Origin: Pseudisothecium myosuroides
Taxonomy: Eukaryota > Streptophyta > Bryopsida > Hypnales > Lembophyllaceae
DNA length: 64,000 nucleotides
Direction of reading: 5' to 3'
Assembly (NCBI GenBank): GCA_951799445.1
Contig: OX637293.1
Span: forward strand, 25,048,001 to 25,112,000
Position 1 is the stretch's first letter; each line of letters begins with the position of its first letter. Of this stretch, positions 60,690-64,000 are shown piece by piece. The notes below the pieces were generated by a model, which made no database searches, had not been told where the DNA came from, and was given only the letters and a program-made list of their open reading frames with translations. The position numbers and the translations under genes are program-made.

Positions 60690-61970
60690 GATTTAATCTT
60701 TGATGTTTCTCCCTAATTAGCATTTATTTTCTTAATCTGCCCTTAGAGCGTGATTAGCATCCGAGATTAGTGTAGATTAGAAGTTTAGATTCAAAAGTTG
60801 ATAGATTAGGAATAGAGGTTTCCAAAAACAGCTTATAATTAAGATTTGACCATAAACTGATTGCGTTAGGCTAAGTTAAGCAATAGGGGGTAGGACGGAG
60901 GAATTTTGAATAAAATTTCATCCAAAAAGAACCATGGACGGAAATTAGGTTTAAATTAGAAGGAGAATTTAGGATTAAAATTAGGGATTAATTAGCAGTT
61001 AGAATTAGAATCAATTTACACTTTTATTTTTTCAAGTTGAACTTCTAAAGTAAAAATCTAGAGTTAACTTTAGGGAGTCAAAAATTAGAGTAGAAAGTAG
61101 AGGTCAACAGTAGAATTGAAAATCAACTTAGGAAGTAGATTTTTTGAGTTAGGAATAGAATAAAGGGTAGAAGTCAAAACTTGGAGTAACATTTAGAGTT
61201 AATCCAGGATTAAAACGATAGGATTAAATTTGGAAGTAGAAGTCAAAAGTCAAAAGTCAAAAGTCAAAAGTTTAGGTTAAATTTAAAGGTTAAATTTTAG
61301 AGTCAATTGGGGAATAAAAGGTTAGAGTCAAAAGCTAAAAGTAGAAGTTAAAACTTAGAGATAGAAGTTAAATTTTAGGGTTAGTTGGAAGTAGAAAAAT
61401 CTAGAGTCGAAGTGAAAACGTAGAGTTAAACCTGGAGGTTAAGATTGGGAATTAATTTTAGAAGTAAAAATTTAAGAGTTAAAAGTCAAAAACCTAGAGT
61501 CAAATTAGGAGTAAAAATCTACAGTAAAAAGTGAAAAGTTAGAGTTAACTTTAAAGGGTAAATCTTAGAGTAGTTTAGAAATAAGAACATAGAATTAAAA
61601 GTGAAACTTAGAATTACCCTAGAAGGTTAAAGCTTGGAAGTTAGGAGTTGAAGTTGATTTAGAAGTAAAAACCTAGAGGTAAAAGTCAAAATTGTAGAGT
61701 TAAATTTAGAAGGGTAAATTTAGAATAGAATAGAAGAGTAAAAACTTAGAGTTAAAAGTTAAACCTAGAGTTAAATTCCGAGGATAAATTTTAGAGTTAA
61801 ATTAGGAGTAAAAACCTAGAGTCAAAAGTCGGTAGTTGATATTTAAAACCAAGTTAAAAGAGTAAAAATCTAGAGTTTCATTTAGAGGTCAAAAATTAGA
61901 GTAAGAGTTGAACTTTAGAATTAGTCTTTAGAAGTAGAACTTCTAGGTGGAGTCTTAAAACCCCACGATA
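60690..61970. repeat. Degenerate purine-rich repeat of AGAGTTAAA / AAAAGTCAAA words
   Basis: About 1.3 kb in which short words such as TAGAGTTAAA, AAAAGTCAAA and GTAGAAGTTAAA recur dozens of times with irregular spacing, with one clean stretch AAAAGTCAAAAGTCAAAAGT near 61250. Strong strand bias: the plus strand is rich in A and G. No coding frame. Confidence 0.65.
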
Positions 61971-62482
61971 GTCTTAGAGGTTCATGGAAGGAACATAGGG
62001 TTTCTCCTTTTTACGTAGTTAGGGACGTTAGAAATGACGCCAACTACCCAGTCGACCCTCGACATAGGATAGATAGTTAGAGAGTCAGGATTTCACCATC
62101 ACTCTGAACATCGCAGTTAACTTATGAGTTACTACATGCATTACTAATTATTCGTTGCCATCCACGACCCTTAGGAAACATTAGCAAAAAAGATCCATTG
62201 CTTGGAAGGCACAGTGGACCGCGCTCATAACACCCTCATATATTAAAAAAGTGAATAAAGGCATAGAACCTGGTCAGTATTCGCTTTATTATCAAGGGTG
62301 GGTAATCTAGCGCCCACACCTCACCTATGCCCATGCCCACCACACAACCACAAGATGTGTTAAAGGACGTACACAAGGTGTCTTCAGCGTGACTACAGTT
62401 GTTATCCGAATCAAAGATAAATTTATGCGACAAAACTTTCAAAAGTTGTATCCAATGGTGTTCCACAAAGAAAAAGTAAACA

Positions 62483-62647
62483 TCAATACATTATTGTAGT
62501 ACCCCATCTCTCAAACAAAGTATACGTCGAAAACGGAACCTGTGATGACATCTCTATGTCCATGCTGCTCTGTATTATTGATGCAACACACGCTCCCAAA
62601 GGAATAGTGACGATTGCAAAAGCAGCGCAGCTGTATGCCTGTATCAC
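62483..62647 (-). other. Possible terminal coding exon of a membrane protein
   Basis: After an acceptor-like TTCCCGCAG the minus strand is open for 54 codons to a stop at 62483, with a hydrophobic stretch (CAAFAIVTIPLGACVASII) that could be one membrane span. The plus strand is also open over part of this region (SMLLCIIDATHAPKG), so the coding strand is uncertain. No family is recognised and no neighbouring exon was found. Confidence 0.2.
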
Positions 62648-62963
62648 CTGCGGGAAGGACGCCTCGAGAAAAGGGTTCTTTGTCAGGCCTCTTGCCACTT
62701 TTTAAGGTGAGGAGCTGGTTGATACTCGGCATTCCCCATCTTCCCAAGTATCCATTCCATAGTGTATGTCCTCAGCCTTGCCTGAATCCGTTACTTGGTG
62801 ATACAAGGGTCGGGTAATAAGTTCCTAAATCAGGGTTGTGCGTCCAGTTACGGACCATCAACATTACAGGTGGTCGTTTTTATTCAACTTCACAATTATC
62901 ACTCATTTATATATTGTGAGTTGAGCTTTACGTATAGATCTGTATACCATTTGCTATGTTTTG

Positions 62964-62989
62964 AGAGAGAGAGAGAGGGAGAGAGAGAA
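62964..62989. repeat. GA microsatellite
   Basis: GAGAGAGAGAGAGGGAGAGAGAGAA; simple sequence only. Confidence 0.8.
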
Positions 62990-63411
62990 CAGTTGAGCAG
63001 GTGGAAATGAGGGAAAATGAGAGTGGCCAGGAAAGTATACCCCCCCTCCTCAATGAAGTGACGGCTACTAGCCGGGAGGCGAAATGATGACTTTCGTTAG
63101 ACGTTCATCCCTTGTTTTCATCCATCCCGCATTTTTCATTCAAAATCCGGTACATCTCTCCAAGCCAAGGACATCAAAGTGACGAACACTCATTGCAAGA
63201 AGATGCGTACGTTTCGTTTTTTGATCCTGAAATGGACGTACCTGTCCCTTTTGTAATCACAGCGAATTCATCCTTCTCCAGATTCAAATTTCAAGCGCCA
63301 AGTTGCTTCTCCCCCTTCCTTACTTAGGTCCAAATTTGGCTCCATTTCTTTCTTTCAGTTCCACTTGCTACTTGCAGGGACTCAGTCAGACCACAAAGGG
63401 TGCTTTAGGAA

Positions 63412-63500
63412 TGAGTGGAATGCAGTGGAATTTAGGGCAATGCAGTGAATGACTTGAATGCAGTGGATTGCAGTGTTGTCAGGAGTGCAGTGAAATGCAT
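63412..63500 (+). repeat. Irregular repeat of TGCAGTGRA
   Basis: Seven ATGCAGTG- or TGCAGTG-type words within 90 bp, unevenly spaced. Its low-complexity origin is clear, its function is not. Confidence 0.5.
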
Positions 63501-63779
63501 TGGATTCAGCTCAGTAGTTCAGGAAACAGTTAGAGACTTTGCAGTAAATCAGGGTTCAGTCTATGACTTTTTACTTCCATTAAGTTTGCAATGTCAGTCC
63601 ATTTACAACTCTCTTGGAGAATGTTTGGTCATTCGGTCAAAGCATACTACTTAGATCGCTGAATTTGATTTGGAATATCGCTTACTGAATGTTATTTACT
63701 TTCTGATCTGCGCGGTTTAGGGTCATTAACTTGTCCGTACAGTCATTCTTGTCAGCTACCAGTCCATAAGCTGGCTTCA

Positions 63780-63898
63780 TGTCGGCTGCCCGTCGATAGA
63801 TTCTGCAGTACCGGGTTGGGAGATAGAACTAGAAGCCTATTTGCGGATTGTAGGTCGTCCTGCAGGTTGGTAATTAGCGTATCGGCTGCCAGCCGATA
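63780..63898. repeat. Two more 19-bp palindromes at the right edge
   Basis: TGTCGGCTGCCCGTCGATA at 63780-63798 (degenerate) and TATCGGCTGCCAGCCGATA at 63880-63898 (perfect). They belong to the same family as the copies in the 49-56 kb locus, 7 kb away, with none seen between. Surrounding DNA has locus-like composition, so a related gene may start or end just past the window. Confidence 0.75.
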
Positions 63899-64000
63899 AG
63901 TTGATTCGGGGTCAGAGTGTATCAGCCGGTCCATCATTAGAGGGGGTTCTCGCCTATTCAGTATCATGACTGGATCTGGTGACTACGGTTTGGATGTAAG

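Noticed and set aside
1..64000. tRNA or rRNA genes
   Set aside because: I looked for cloverleaf-like arms and conserved rRNA text by eye and saw none that I could support.

Overview
Organism. This is a nuclear plant-type window: genes with many short GT-AG introns, telo-boxes at a gene head, and a clock pseudo-response regulator with a C-terminal CCT motif. Intergenic DNA is very AT-rich and full of small inverted-repeat elements. The regulator keeps the phospho-accepting aspartate, which fits a non-seed land plant (moss-like or other bryophyte) or a close streptophyte relative better than a seed plant. I cannot name the species.

Layout. 1-3250: two GC-rich gene-head-like islands without a recognisable protein. 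3251-14512: AT-rich DNA with short inverted-repeat elements, one nested in another. 14513-24018 (minus): a complete 26-exon NAT10-type RNA cytidine acetyltransferase, 1039 residues, every splice phase consistent, with telo-boxes just upstream. 24201-28784: AT-rich DNA with nested elements. 29052-30522 (minus): an unrecognised gene fragment with a triplicated intron segment. 31540-35289: elements and AT-rich DNA. 35290-41366 (plus): promoter/leader and an 8-exon, 917-residue PRR/TOC1-family clock protein. 42331-49000: AT-rich DNA with inverted-repeat elements and a 328-bp foldback.

49088-56630 (minus) is the most unusual region. A multi-exon gene or relic encodes a basic linker, a ParB/DGQHR-like domain and, further on, an FCP1-like HAD domain without its catalytic aspartates. 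A second FCP1-like module follows. The reading frame from 55047 to 50887 is broken by six stop codons, all TAG, and one +1 shift. Every intron of this locus carries a 19-bp near-palindrome (consensus TRTCGGCTGGCAGCCGAYA); I saw none in its exons. The first intron holds six of them at an almost exact 56-bp period. Next to it is a 21-bp periodic array of the half-site.

56700-64000: a TATA-bearing leader, several tandem-repeat blocks, one short first exon, and at the right edge two more copies of the 19-bp palindrome, which suggests another member of the same family just outside.

The two recognised genes have unrelated jobs (rRNA/tRNA acetylation; circadian timing), with no sign of co-regulation. 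All exon joins were made by eye from splice signals, frame and remembered family resemblance; no transcript or database was consulted.
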